Positions 1 to 7,332 of a stretch of DNA of 16,717 nt are shown piece by piece. Position numbers and translations under genes: made by a program. Within the stretch, counting starts at the first letter, position 1; each line of letters opens with the position of its first letter. The DNA lies in contig JAUPVZ010000046.1 in NCBI GenBank assembly GCA_030916795.1, positions 1-16,717 on the forward strand, in the 5' to 3' direction. The notes under the pieces were generated by a model that saw nothing but the letters and a program-made list of their open reading frames with translations, did no database searches and was not told where the DNA came from. This stretch comes from Patescibacteria group bacterium. Its GTDB lineage: Bacteria > Patescibacteriota > Minisyncoccia > Phycocordibacterales > XYD1-FULL-46-19.

Positions 1-1
1 C

Positions 2-1306
2 TTCCATATCGCGGACCGAAAAGACCACAAATTGTTTATTGATATCGACATTGGTTGGTTTGTTGAGAAAACCAGACCAAGTGCCTTGGGTGTATTTGGC
101 TAGGCGCTGTGCCAGAGACTCTCCCCCCTCCATCCCCGCCAAGACCAGCTCGAGGTCTGACAAAAGCGGGGCTGGTTTGTTGGTAAAATCGGTCGAGGGG
201 GTGATATCTTTTAGGGCATAAGTTTCAGTAATAGCGTTGTCGATAATCGAATCTTCTTCTGGTGACAGCCCACCAAGCATAATACGCATTAGGCCCACTA
301 TATTTATAATATTGGACCGCAAAACATCGGCGGGAGACTCGTCTTCTCTGGGGAAAGGTAGGTCAAAGGGGTTGATATGGTGTTCAGAGGTAAGGGAAAT
401 ATTAAAATAGCGACCACCGACAGCGTCCGCCAAGAATTCATATTCACGTTCTGGGTCAATCACAATCACATCGGTGCCAAACATCAAACTGCGAAGAATC
501 TCTAGCTTGGTAGCATAAGATTTACCAGAACCAGATTTGGCAAAAACCACCGAGTTGTAGTTCTCGAGCGAAAAACGATCAAAAAGGACTAAGGATGAGT
601 TGTGGCGGTTGACCCCGTACAAAATACCTTTGTTGGAGGTGAGGTCAAAAGAGATAAAGGGAAACAAAGATGATAAAGGAGAGGAGTTTAGCATCTGATT
701 AACTTTCAAAATATCCTCGCCGGCGGGGATCATAGTACGGAAGCCATCGTCTTGTTGGAAAAGGGCAGGTTTCAAGTAGACCAATTTTGAATCTAGAATA
801 GATTTGATTTCTGACTCGGTTCGGTTTAGTTCCTCTTCATTTTCGCCAAAAATGGTTATATATACCCCGACATCAAACACTTTTTCGCGGGCTTGCTGGA
901 GCTGGTCACGCAAGGTTTCGATATCCTCGTAGGCAATATCGAGCATTGGGTCGCGCACAAACCCCTTTTCGGCCTTGCTGTCTATCTGGCTTTGGACCTC
1001 GGCTACCTTTTTTTGTAATTGACGCAAAACAACCGCCGAGTCTATCGGGTGAATAAAGATGGAAACATCAAATACTTTATCTAGGTTGATAATTGGTGAA
1101 AACCAATCCTCATTTAGGTATCGTGGGTAAGATATAACAAACAAGGTGCGGGCCACCTTTTCGCCCAGATTGATATTTTTAGGTGAGACGCGGAGGGCCG
1201 ATGGCGCTTTAATATCTCGGAGCTCCAATTTGCCCATCTCATATATTTGGTCTGGGAGGATGGGAGAAAGTGAAGCGGGCGGCTTTTTCTTGGAAAATAG
1301 GGACAT
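2..1306 (-). CDS. virB4: VirB4-family T4SS ATPase (partial, C-terminus beyond the left edge)
   Basis: This is the N-terminal 435 codons of a VirB4/TraC-type ATPase, the cytoplasmic motor that energises assembly and transport in type IV secretion. The frame is open from an ATG at 1304-1306 to the window edge. A Walker A motif AKSGSGKS lies at residues 256-263 (about 518-541), followed by VIDPEREYEF, typical of the VirB4 family just after the P-loop. Residues 1-250 form the mixed N-terminal domain preceding the motor in this family. Further on, FVVFSVRDME near the edge matches the conserved strand before the Walker B region, so Walker B itself is outside the window. The start is 1 bp after the stop of the TraC-like gene and has no Shine-Dalgarno site, which suggests translational coupling. 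Family assignment is firm; transported substrate is unknown. Confidence 0.93.
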   Translation of the reverse strand, partial: MSLFSKKKPPASLSPILPDQIYEMGKLELRDIKAPSALRVSPKNINLGEKVARTLFVISYPRYLNEDWFSPIINLDKVFDVSIFIHPIDSAVVLRQLQKKVAEVQSQIDSKAEKGFVRDPMLDIAYEDIETLRDQLQQAREKVFDVGVYITIFGENEEELNRTESEIKSILDSKLVYLKPALFQQDDGFRTMIPAGEDILKVNQMLNSSPLSSLFPFISFDLTSNKGILYGVNRHNSSLVLFDRFSLENYNSVVFAKSGSGKSYATKLEILRSLMFGTDVIVIDPEREYEFLADAVGGRYFNISLTSEHHINPFDLPFPREDESPADVLRSNIINIVGLMRIMLGGLSPEEDSIIDNAITETYALKDITPSTDFTNKPAPLLSDLELVLAGMEGGESLAQRLAKYTQGTWSGFLNKPTNVDINKQFVVFSVRDME

Positions 1307-1307
1307 A

Positions 1308-1952
1308 TTAGAGGTTTTTGATATTAGGAGACGATGTTTCCCCTGGGTTGAATATTTTAAAGTATAGTTCGACCAGCTCTTCGGTGCCAAGCTCGGTGGT
1401 GCGGATACCAATACGGTTTAGCCCATCGCGTACTACCCCCACCCTTTGTTCTAGTTGGATTTTGTACTCGCGGAACGAGTCATCCTTCATCTGGGTTTTG
1501 GTCTGAGTCTGTTTTTTGTTTAAGAATGGAATTTTTGAGACGAGACTATTATTTTGCAAGATAGGGGCCGAGTATGGCACAACCACAAAAAACGACTTGG
1601 TCATAATATTGGTAACCTCGGTAAAATTTTTGATAAAATCAATATATTCTCGGGTTTGGACCTTGATCAGCTCATTGGCCTGCTCCTTGCCCCTCTCCTC
1701 GATAGCGGCGACATACGGCCTAATATCGAGTTTTTTCGACTCCATAAAGATTTGAATATGAAAGTCTAGTGAATTGAGAAAGTTTTGATACTGCAACAAA
1801 ATAGCGGTGCGTTCATCTGTTGACTTTAGGGCAAAGTTTAAAGAAGAGGCAATGAGCACTGCGCGCATTGAGCCGTCTTTTAGAATAACTACACCATCGC
1901 GGATGGCGTCGATAGGGATAAAGTCTTGGGTTGAGTTGCTTGATATCGGCAT
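1308..1952 (-). CDS. TraC-like domain protein, T4SS accessory to VirB4
   Basis: A 214-aa soluble protein with no signal peptide or membrane segment. It starts with FIPIDAIRDGVVILKDGS, a beta-rich opening similar to the N-terminal domain of TraC/VirB4 proteins, and continues with an amphipathic helix-rich part (about residues 70-110) and a basic, Gln/Thr-rich stretch (KKQTQTKTQ) around residues 144-152. In Patescibacteria and Gram-positive conjugation loci a separate TraC-like ORF commonly sits between prgI and virB4, as here. It has no P-loop, so it is not an ATPase; a role as a membrane-side partner or scaffold for VirB4 is an inference. It lies 1 bp from its neighbours on both sides, so prgI, this gene and virB4 form one tightly coupled unit. 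The ATG at 1950-1952 is chosen because it directly abuts the prgI stop. Confidence 0.8.
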   Translation of the reverse strand: MPISSNSTQDFIPIDAIRDGVVILKDGSMRAVLIASSLNFALKSTDERTAILLQYQNFLNSLDFHIQIFMESKKLDIRPYVAAIEERGKEQANELIKVQTREYIDFIKNFTEVTNIMTKSFFVVVPYSAPILQNNSLVSKIPFLNKKQTQTKTQMKDDSFREYKIQLEQRVGVVRDGLNRIGIRTTELGTEELVELYFKIFNPGETSSPNIKNL

Positions 1953-1953
1953 A

Positions 1954-2352
1954 TTAGTTTATTTTATCATTTACATCTAAATTCCAAGACAAATCTGATA
2001 ATTTACTATTGGAAAGTTTGGGCAGGTTTAGCTCTTTGGCGGTATTTAGGGTTTCGGTTGGTTTGATATTGGGTTTTTTGCTCCAGATATACAGCTTGGA
2101 GCGGGCATAATATTTTATTGCCGACTCAAAAGTATAAACAAATGGCCGGTTGTTTATTTTGACAAAAGCGAGCATCGCCCCCAGCCCAACCGACAGTACG
2201 ATGGGGATAGCTGATATAAAAAGTGAAGGCAAAAAAGCGTAGAAGATAAAGCCGAGACCTATCCCACCAGCTAGATATAAGAATTGGCGAAAGGTCAGTG
2301 GTCCGAATATCTTGTCTTCAACTTCAATAAATTGAGGTACTTGAAAGTTCAT
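1954..2352 (-). CDS. PrgI-family T4SS inner-membrane protein
   Basis: A 132-aa protein of the PrgI family, the VirB3-like small membrane subunit of Gram-positive/CPR type IV systems. It opens with MNFQVPQFIEVEDKIFGPLT, the conserved cytoplasmic start of the family, followed by two membrane helices (about residues 22-41 and 44-64) and a cytoplasmic tail with a basic KINNRP turn and a YYARSKLYIW segment. The C-terminal NLPKLSNSKLSDLSWNLDV segment resembles tails I associate with CPR homologues. Gene order prgI, traC-like, virB4 supports the call. The ATG at 2350-2352 sits at the edge of a long inverted repeat (2351-2467), with no useful Shine-Dalgarno site. Another ATG (2469-2471) on the far side of that element leads into a 9-codon frame, so 2352 is the working start. 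A stem could occlude this start in the mRNA. Confidence 0.88.
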   Translation of the reverse strand: MNFQVPQFIEVEDKIFGPLTFRQFLYLAGGIGLGFIFYAFLPSLFISAIPIVLSVGLGAMLAFVKINNRPFVYTFESAIKYYARSKLYIWSKKPNIKPTETLNTAKELNLPKLSNSKLSDLSWNLDVNDKIN

Positions 2353-2466
2353 CCTGTTAGAGGTAGGACACGGACTATTTGTCCCTGCCCGTACCCAGAC
2401 TTAGTTTGATAATAATTTGGTTTTTCATGGTGAAAGTAAATTTAGTGTCCGTGACCTCTAACAGGA
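2352..2466. mobile_element. MITE-like inverted-repeat element inside the prgI 5' leader
   Basis: A 115-bp unit with perfect 13-bp terminal inverted repeats: TCCTGTTAGAGGT at 2352-2364 and ACCTCTAACAGGA at 2454-2466. A second 7-bp pair, CACGGAC (2369-2375) and GTCCGTG (2447-2453), lies just inside, offset by the 4-nt bulge AGGA at 2365-2368. The unit is flanked by a 4-bp direct repeat TTCA at 2348-2351 and 2467-2470, as left by a small non-autonomous transposon. Removing the unit and one TTCA copy restores a single uninterrupted prgI start. It contains no transposase. On the minus strand it holds a 17-codon frame (2375-2428). The alternative is a native leader hairpin with a chance flanking repeat. 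Confidence 0.5.
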
Positions 2467-2478
2467 TTCATTGTAGTA

Positions 2479-2484
2479 ATTATA
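2479..2484 (-). promoter_or_regulatory. -10 element of the prgI-virB4 unit
   Basis: A perfect TATAAT on the minus strand in an AT-rich stretch downstream of the terminator of the preceding operon. No convincing -35 is seen 15-19 bp upstream. The start of transcription would fall near 2472, giving a leader of about 120 nt that contains the whole inverted-repeat element. If the element were absent, the same -10 would lie 7 nt before the prgI ATG. Confidence 0.5.
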
Positions 2485-2527
2485 CTATATTTTCTTTTTA
2501 TAGAGCAGTATTTAATTAGATTGATAA

Positions 2528-2569
2528 ATAAAAACTCCCCCGTCGCCTAGGCGACGGGGGAGTTTTTAT
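2528..2569 (-). terminator. 42-bp perfect palindromic rho-independent terminator
   Basis: A perfect 21-bp arm palindrome centred on CCTAGG (2546-2551), with the GC core CCCCCGTCGCC and A/T tracts outside. Reading minus, the stem ends in a T-run, fitting termination after the 207-aa gene, whose TAA stop (2566-2568) lies inside the outer stem. The mirror-image A and T tracts would let it act in both directions. It divides the minus-strand T4SS genes into two transcription units. Confidence 0.85.
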
Positions 2570-3189
2570 AGAGGCATCTCCCGATACGGGTCCAGCCCCT
2601 CGGGGCGTTTTTTCTCTAGGGGGATACTGGCGGTCAAGGGGGTTTTGTCTTCTTGCGTGTTGGTGGTGGGCGGGGTGTAATCCTCTACTTCTGCTCTTTC
2701 TGCTCGCAAGTCGGCGGTGCTGGTGAACAAGTGACTCATTTTCTTTTCAAAAAAGTCGGGATTATTAGTATTTTTTGCTATATCTGTTGGAATATCATTA
2801 TTTTTAGGTGTCGCAGTGGTAGCTGGAGTTTCTTGAATAACTTGGTCTAAATAATCAACATCCTCTCCATCTCGATTTTTAAGTGACTCAACAACAGGAA
2901 TAAATATTTTAGCGTTCAAGTCGGCGGTTATTTGTTCAGCCACTTCTGTTGACACATTTAACCCTTTTTCTAATTCGTCGATAAAACTAATAGGCTTGGT
3001 CAATCCTAACATGGCGTATAAGACCTCCTCCCCTAGTTTGCCGACTTGGTCTATATGTAGTTTATGCTTTTGGCCAATAACTTTTATTACTTCAGATGTG
3101 TCGATAGACAAAATGGCATCTTGTAGGGGTTCTGGTAAAACATGGAGCTTGCTTTGTAATTCTTGAGAAGAATATTTTTTTGTAGACAT
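2566..3189 (-). CDS. Conserved hypothetical protein, last gene of the upstream T4SS operon
   Basis: A 207-aa soluble protein with no signal peptide or membrane segment. Residues 1-105 look globular and helical (LPEPLQDAILSIDTSEVIKV, then a KHKLHIDQVGKLGEEVLYAM helix). Residues 120-207 are a low-complexity acidic, Thr/Pro/Asn-rich tail ending in a DPYREMPL motif. I associate this layout with CPR proteins encoded next to T4SS and type IV pilus genes, but no biochemical function can be given. The acidic tail after a helical domain could suit an adaptor or chaperone; this is inference only. It lies 5 bp after the VirB6-like gene with no Shine-Dalgarno site, so it is the last cistron of that operon, and its stop codon is built into the palindromic terminator. 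Confidence 0.75.
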   Translation of the reverse strand: MSTKKYSSQELQSKLHVLPEPLQDAILSIDTSEVIKVIGQKHKLHIDQVGKLGEEVLYAMLGLTKPISFIDELEKGLNVSTEVAEQITADLNAKIFIPVVESLKNRDGEDVDYLDQVIQETPATTATPKNNDIPTDIAKNTNNPDFFEKKMSHLFTSTADLRAERAEVEDYTPPTTNTQEDKTPLTASIPLEKKRPEGLDPYREMPL

Positions 3190-3194
3190 ATTAT

Positions 3195-5177
3195 TTATGG
3201 GAGATTAAAGAAATATTTAACATTATTTCCTTGCATATAGTTCCATGATGTGTAGGCATTAGTTGGATTTCCTCCATTTGCTGTACTAGCAAATGGTAAT
3301 GTTGCTGCTGTGGAAACCTCGTGGGTTATAGAAGATATTTCTGTGTTATTAAATTTAGTATTTTTAACTATTTCTATCCATTGTCGAGGACTGATCTCAA
3401 TTGAGACTAATGGCAACGCTATTGTCTTACTATCAAGTTTGCCTACCTGTTTTTCGTCCAATCCACCTATAATTGATTGTATGGTTGTGACATCGCCTCT
3501 AGCAGCAGCGTCTTGCAATTGGGTATCAATTTTTTTAATTTCTTGTGCTTCCTCCTCTTTTTTTCTTTCCTCTTCCTCTTTTTTGGCTTTAGCTCTTTCC
3601 CCTCTCGTGTTGCCCAGCGGTCCACCGAAGCCACCAAAGCCAGCCATTTCCATAGATTGAGCTACCTTTTCATTCATGGTGTCTAGTGGGTGGGTCAATG
3701 CATCTGTAAATGGCTTAAGTTCTGGCCTCTTCCAAACCTTTTTTGTTGCATCTTTGCTTGCAGTATAAGCTGCTCCAACATTTACACCTCTTATATTTAC
3801 CCCCGCTAGGGTTGAGTCTAGACGACGAGCATTATTTTTAGCAAAATCTGTTAAGCCGGTTTTTTTGCTTGCAAATTTTACACTCCTCCCCCCAGCTCGA
3901 AGTAAATTAGCATTTGCTTTTGCTCCTAAATTTGATGCCATTTTAGAGCCAACGGCACCAAAATGATTTGCTACAACCAAGGCGGCTATAGTTAGACCAT
4001 TAACAATAGCGAAAAGTAAAAAAACTCCCAAAGCGGTTGGACTATTTACTGCTCCAGTGGCTGTATTTTTTGTGGCGTTTATGGCACTTGTGGCTAGGGT
4101 TTCCACAGAGGAACCTTCGCTCATAACAAGGACTAATCCGAGCATTAAAAGAAGAGCGGGGGCAAATATTAATTGTTTAGATAGTTTTTCCCACCATTTT
4201 TTTAATTGGTCATGTTTAGGTACAGCATAGGAAAAGAAAGCCAGTGGAGATAAAACATACAACATTACTAAAACAATTGCTCTAATAAACATTAATATTG
4301 CGACAGCAAATAAAACCCAACTTGTTATTAAAAGACGGATATTATTACCTATGGCGGCCACGATAGTAGCCATTATTCCTAGGCTTCCTCCTGGTTTTTG
4401 GCTAGGGTTATTAGGCTCACTGTCAGCTTTATTTGGGTCATATTCCACAGCATACGAGGACATCTTCATTGCACCGACAAATCGCCCACCAAAACCATAT
4501 GTTAATAGTTTATTTGTAGAATTACTTGGCGCAATTTGGCTGTATAGCTCATAAGCAAAGACGTTTGATATATCGATTGCTGTTTTGGTGGCGAAACCAC
4601 TAAAGTTGATAAGTATAGCTATTAGGATAACTTTAGGAATCATTTTTTTATAATCGACCCCATCAAGTCTTAAAACAGTTCCGATACCAATATAAAGAAG
4701 AATAAAAATAAAACCTATATTAGCTGTGTCGCGTAATGTTTTCCACGCTTTTTCTACACCCTGCATATTAATAAAATCGTGGAAATTGGTTACAGATATA
4801 TAAATTGAAAGATCTACAGATCTACCAGCGAGCCACACTAGTAAACCAAACACATAACCTAAAAGATCATAAAATAACCACTCGATTGTTTTTTTAAATC
4901 CAAATTGTATTTTGCAACCAAAGCTATACCAATGTGGGCACCCCCCTTCTGCTTCAGCGGCGTCCATTAGTTCTTGGTTTTTTTTGAATGTTTCGTCAGC
5001 AATTTGGCGATTTTGTTCAACTAGTTCTTGTACTTGTTCTGGTGTTAATCCATCAAGTGAACCCGGAGTTATTTCAGGAATATCTTGGGCTTGTAATATG
5101 GTCGGAGAAAATGAACCAAAAAGAATCAATACTAAAATAAAACAAGTAATTATTTTTTTATTTTTTAAATAGGTCAT
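3195..5177 (-). CDS. VirB6/TrbL-like polytopic T4SS membrane protein
   Basis: A 660-aa protein with a cleavable-type N-terminal signal (residues 8-30, ending LQA). It then has an exported helical stretch, a Cys pair (C80, C88), and membrane helices near residues 103-120, 152-169, 178-196, 280-315 (probably two), 337-352 and 382-403. This pattern fits VirB6/TrbL-type channel proteins of the inner membrane. Residues 404-500 are basic and Ala/Gly-rich. Residues 525-550 are a highly charged Lys/Glu helix, and the tail contains a helical repeat-like part (DAAARGDVTTIQSIIGGLDE). This tail is probably cytoplasmic. The gene starts 1 bp after the 717-aa gene, with weak SD-like AGAAAGAAG upstream. By eye the coding sequence is clearly more AT-rich than the VirB4 and VirD4-like genes. 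The VirB6/TrbL assignment rests on topology and context rather than on a catalytic motif. Confidence 0.78.
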   Translation of the reverse strand: MTYLKNKKIITCFILVLILFGSFSPTILQAQDIPEITPGSLDGLTPEQVQELVEQNRQIADETFKKNQELMDAAEAEGGCPHWYSFGCKIQFGFKKTIEWLFYDLLGYVFGLLVWLAGRSVDLSIYISVTNFHDFINMQGVEKAWKTLRDTANIGFIFILLYIGIGTVLRLDGVDYKKMIPKVILIAILINFSGFATKTAIDISNVFAYELYSQIAPSNSTNKLLTYGFGGRFVGAMKMSSYAVEYDPNKADSEPNNPSQKPGGSLGIMATIVAAIGNNIRLLITSWVLFAVAILMFIRAIVLVMLYVLSPLAFFSYAVPKHDQLKKWWEKLSKQLIFAPALLLMLGLVLVMSEGSSVETLATSAINATKNTATGAVNSPTALGVFLLFAIVNGLTIAALVVANHFGAVGSKMASNLGAKANANLLRAGGRSVKFASKKTGLTDFAKNNARRLDSTLAGVNIRGVNVGAAYTASKDATKKVWKRPELKPFTDALTHPLDTMNEKVAQSMEMAGFGGFGGPLGNTRGERAKAKKEEEERKKEEEAQEIKKIDTQLQDAAARGDVTTIQSIIGGLDEKQVGKLDSKTIALPLVSIEISPRQWIEIVKNTKFNNTEISSITHEVSTAATLPFASTANGGNPTNAYTSWNYMQGNNVKYFFNLP

Positions 5178-5178
5178 T

Positions 5179-7332
5179 TTATCTTCTTTCTACATTTATT
5201 GTTCTGGTCGAAACACCCTTATCATTTTCACAAACAATCACATATTTTGGCTCGGTCACTATATAGATCTTACCAGCCGAAGGGTCATAAGTGAATTTGA
5301 AATTATCTAATTCATCACTCCCTGCCCCCACAATAGCAGTTTGGAACTGGCTTATCACATTGGCTCTGGTTGGCTCGCCATAAATTTGTAAGTATACATC
5401 CTCAAACCCACTTGGTGTTTTTATATGAAGAGTAAATATATCATTGGTTTTGACATCAAAAACATTAATATCGACAACAGTGGTTTGGTAAAGCTGTTTG
5501 TGTACCTGGGTTGGTAGGACAAAATTGTCTATATCAGTGGCAGTTTCGTCTGGTAGTAGAATATTATTGTCGGTCACCACTTCCCTCTCACGGGTCAGAT
5601 AGGTATAAAAGGTCAAAGGTGTTTCTAAAATATCCGTATTAGCCACATCTATATTTTCTCCGGCTTGGTAGACCGTTTCGACACTGTCGCCCTCAAAGGT
5701 GCCGGCTAGCCAGTTGTTGCCCACCTTACATTCTTTGGCGTTTAGCGACATCCAAGCGAGGCGAATATGGTTGGTGGCAAATTGGTCGGCATTTAGCTCG
5801 GCTTCGGTTGGGGTGCGGTAATAGGTAAAGATAAGTGGGGGGATGTTTAGATTGCGCAGGGTTTCTTCGTTAGGTATAGCGGGGTCGCCAGGCAAACTAA
5901 AGCCTAAATATTGTTCTAGAAAGTCGACAATATTAAAATTGTCACCGATTTGCCCGGCTCCCCCGCCATCATTGCCCCCGCCTGTGCCACCCCCTTCGCC
6001 ATCTCCCCCGCCAGTAGATGGTTTTAGACCACTATTCAAATCCCCCTCATTGCCGGTAGGCATAGCAATATTGCCACTGTATGAAGGGGTAAGATTAAGG
6101 AATTCGGGTAGTTGTGGACCGTTAGCATTTTCGGTGTCTATATCTCCTGGTTGGGGGTTCAAATAACGTTGGAGGTTAGAATTTAAGGCCCCATTAACAA
6201 CGTCACGTAAAGCTGAAACAGGCACAGTATTTTTCCATTTTAAACAAAGGCCCGCGCTATTTTTTTCAACACACTCTCGTACGGATTTGTACCCACCGGA
6301 AGCCTCATATTCAAATGCACGGTTTGATTGTTCCTTCTCTATTTCATTAGTTAATCTTTCTGTTGTTAATTTGTAAGCACCTCGGACAGTACATCCAGGT
6401 TGTGTCTGAACATATAATAAAACATCCAACTTTCTACTGTTGGGCATATCTGAGTTTGAATCATTTGCTTTTCGGATTTCTTCAGCGGTCACTGGACATT
6501 CTAGATCATCATTAAGATTGTATGAAAGTCGCTTACCTAGAGCATCACTAATCTGAGTCTTGAAAGGAGAATTGGTCTTACTTACTGCATCTAATACTCG
6601 TACCGTAGCTTCAGCTACGCCCTCAGCCTGGTGAGAGGTTAGATCATCTACAAATTGAGGTGAATTTGGATTAAAATCACTTTTTCGACCAGTATTTACA
6701 AAATTAAACAACTGCTTTTTATATTCATTTACCGCTTGCCCGGCCACTGTGCGCAATTGGGGTTTTTCTAAAAACTCGGCCACCTCAAATTTGTAAGCCA
6801 CCCGCTTTAGGGCGCGCAGATGCATACACATTTGTTGGCTAAACATTTTTATTTCACCAGTTTGTTGATTGGTGTCACGGGCAAACTGCATCAACATACC
6901 GTCTATCTCTTTGACTGGGACAAATCGCCCTCCACTGTTTTTGTTTTTGACATCAAATTCTGGCGCACAATCACCAAGATCATTTCTGTCTGGGGTGTTA
7001 TCTTCTTCTCTTTCGGCTACAAGAGCCTCTCGTGCTTTTTTGTTGGCTTCATCGGCCGCCGCAGTGGCGTCTTCTTCAGTGGTAGAGCCAGTGCCGTCGT
7101 CGGCTATTTCTTCGTTCCAGGTATTGGTGGTGTCCGACTCGTAATCGCCGCCGGTGCCCGGGTTGGGAGGGGTGGGTGTTTGGTTGGTTTCTAGTTGCTC
7201 TAATAAATCGTCAAAAGGTGTGGGGTCACTTTCTTCGGTCTGGGCAGATGCTTGGCTATTGAACATAGCCATAGCAAAAAATAGGGCGATGAGAGAAAAT
7301 ATTATAATGTCGCGCTGGCGGTAATTGGTCAT
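5179..7332 (-). CDS. Large secreted hypothetical protein of the T4SS operon
   Basis: A 717-aa exported protein. Residues 9-30 form a signal peptide (IIIFSLIALFFAMAMF, cleavage after ASA). Residues 31-115 are an acidic, Thr/Pro/Gly-rich linker. Residues 118-400 form a mainly helical domain with six cysteines (C122, C169, C279, C314, C354, C363) that could pair as disulfides. A Gly-rich hinge runs over residues 440-461. Residues 465-717 form a beta-richer C-terminal domain with two more cysteines (C535, C701). I do not recognise a characterised family; size, export and position beside the VirB6-like gene suggest an extracytoplasmic structural part of the apparatus. It overlaps the 249-aa gene by ATGA (7329-7332) and ends 1 bp before the VirB6-like start, so these three are co-translated. 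Codon choice around 6180-6720 looks different from both flanks, which may mean a recombined segment. Confidence 0.72.
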   Translation of the reverse strand: MTNYRQRDIIIFSLIALFFAMAMFNSQASAQTEESDPTPFDDLLEQLETNQTPTPPNPGTGGDYESDTTNTWNEEIADDGTGSTTEEDATAAADEANKKAREALVAEREEDNTPDRNDLGDCAPEFDVKNKNSGGRFVPVKEIDGMLMQFARDTNQQTGEIKMFSQQMCMHLRALKRVAYKFEVAEFLEKPQLRTVAGQAVNEYKKQLFNFVNTGRKSDFNPNSPQFVDDLTSHQAEGVAEATVRVLDAVSKTNSPFKTQISDALGKRLSYNLNDDLECPVTAEEIRKANDSNSDMPNSRKLDVLLYVQTQPGCTVRGAYKLTTERLTNEIEKEQSNRAFEYEASGGYKSVRECVEKNSAGLCLKWKNTVPVSALRDVVNGALNSNLQRYLNPQPGDIDTENANGPQLPEFLNLTPSYSGNIAMPTGNEGDLNSGLKPSTGGGDGEGGGTGGGNDGGGAGQIGDNFNIVDFLEQYLGFSLPGDPAIPNEETLRNLNIPPLIFTYYRTPTEAELNADQFATNHIRLAWMSLNAKECKVGNNWLAGTFEGDSVETVYQAGENIDVANTDILETPLTFYTYLTREREVVTDNNILLPDETATDIDNFVLPTQVHKQLYQTTVVDINVFDVKTNDIFTLHIKTPSGFEDVYLQIYGEPTRANVISQFQTAIVGAGSDELDNFKFTYDPSAGKIYIVTEPKYVIVCENDKGVSTRTINVERR

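Noticed and set aside
2353..2565. tRNA or riboswitch in the prgI leader
   Set aside because: No cloverleaf, CCA end or known aptamer core is visible; the structure is explained by the two-armed inverted repeat.
5843..6166. Plus-strand 107-codon open frame rich in Pro and Ser
   Set aside because: It is the antisense shadow of the Gly-rich hinge of the 717-aa gene, with no start signals or domain.
6604..6619. Short inverted repeat CGTAGCT/AGCTACG within the 717-aa gene
   Set aside because: A 7-bp stem with a 2-nt loop inside coding sequence with no T-run; likely chance.
7329..7331. Possible TGA recoding as in Gracilibacteria-type lineages
   Set aside because: TGA here ends the 249-aa gene in a normal ATGA overlap with the next start, and no other gene has internal TGA codons, so the standard bacterial code fits.
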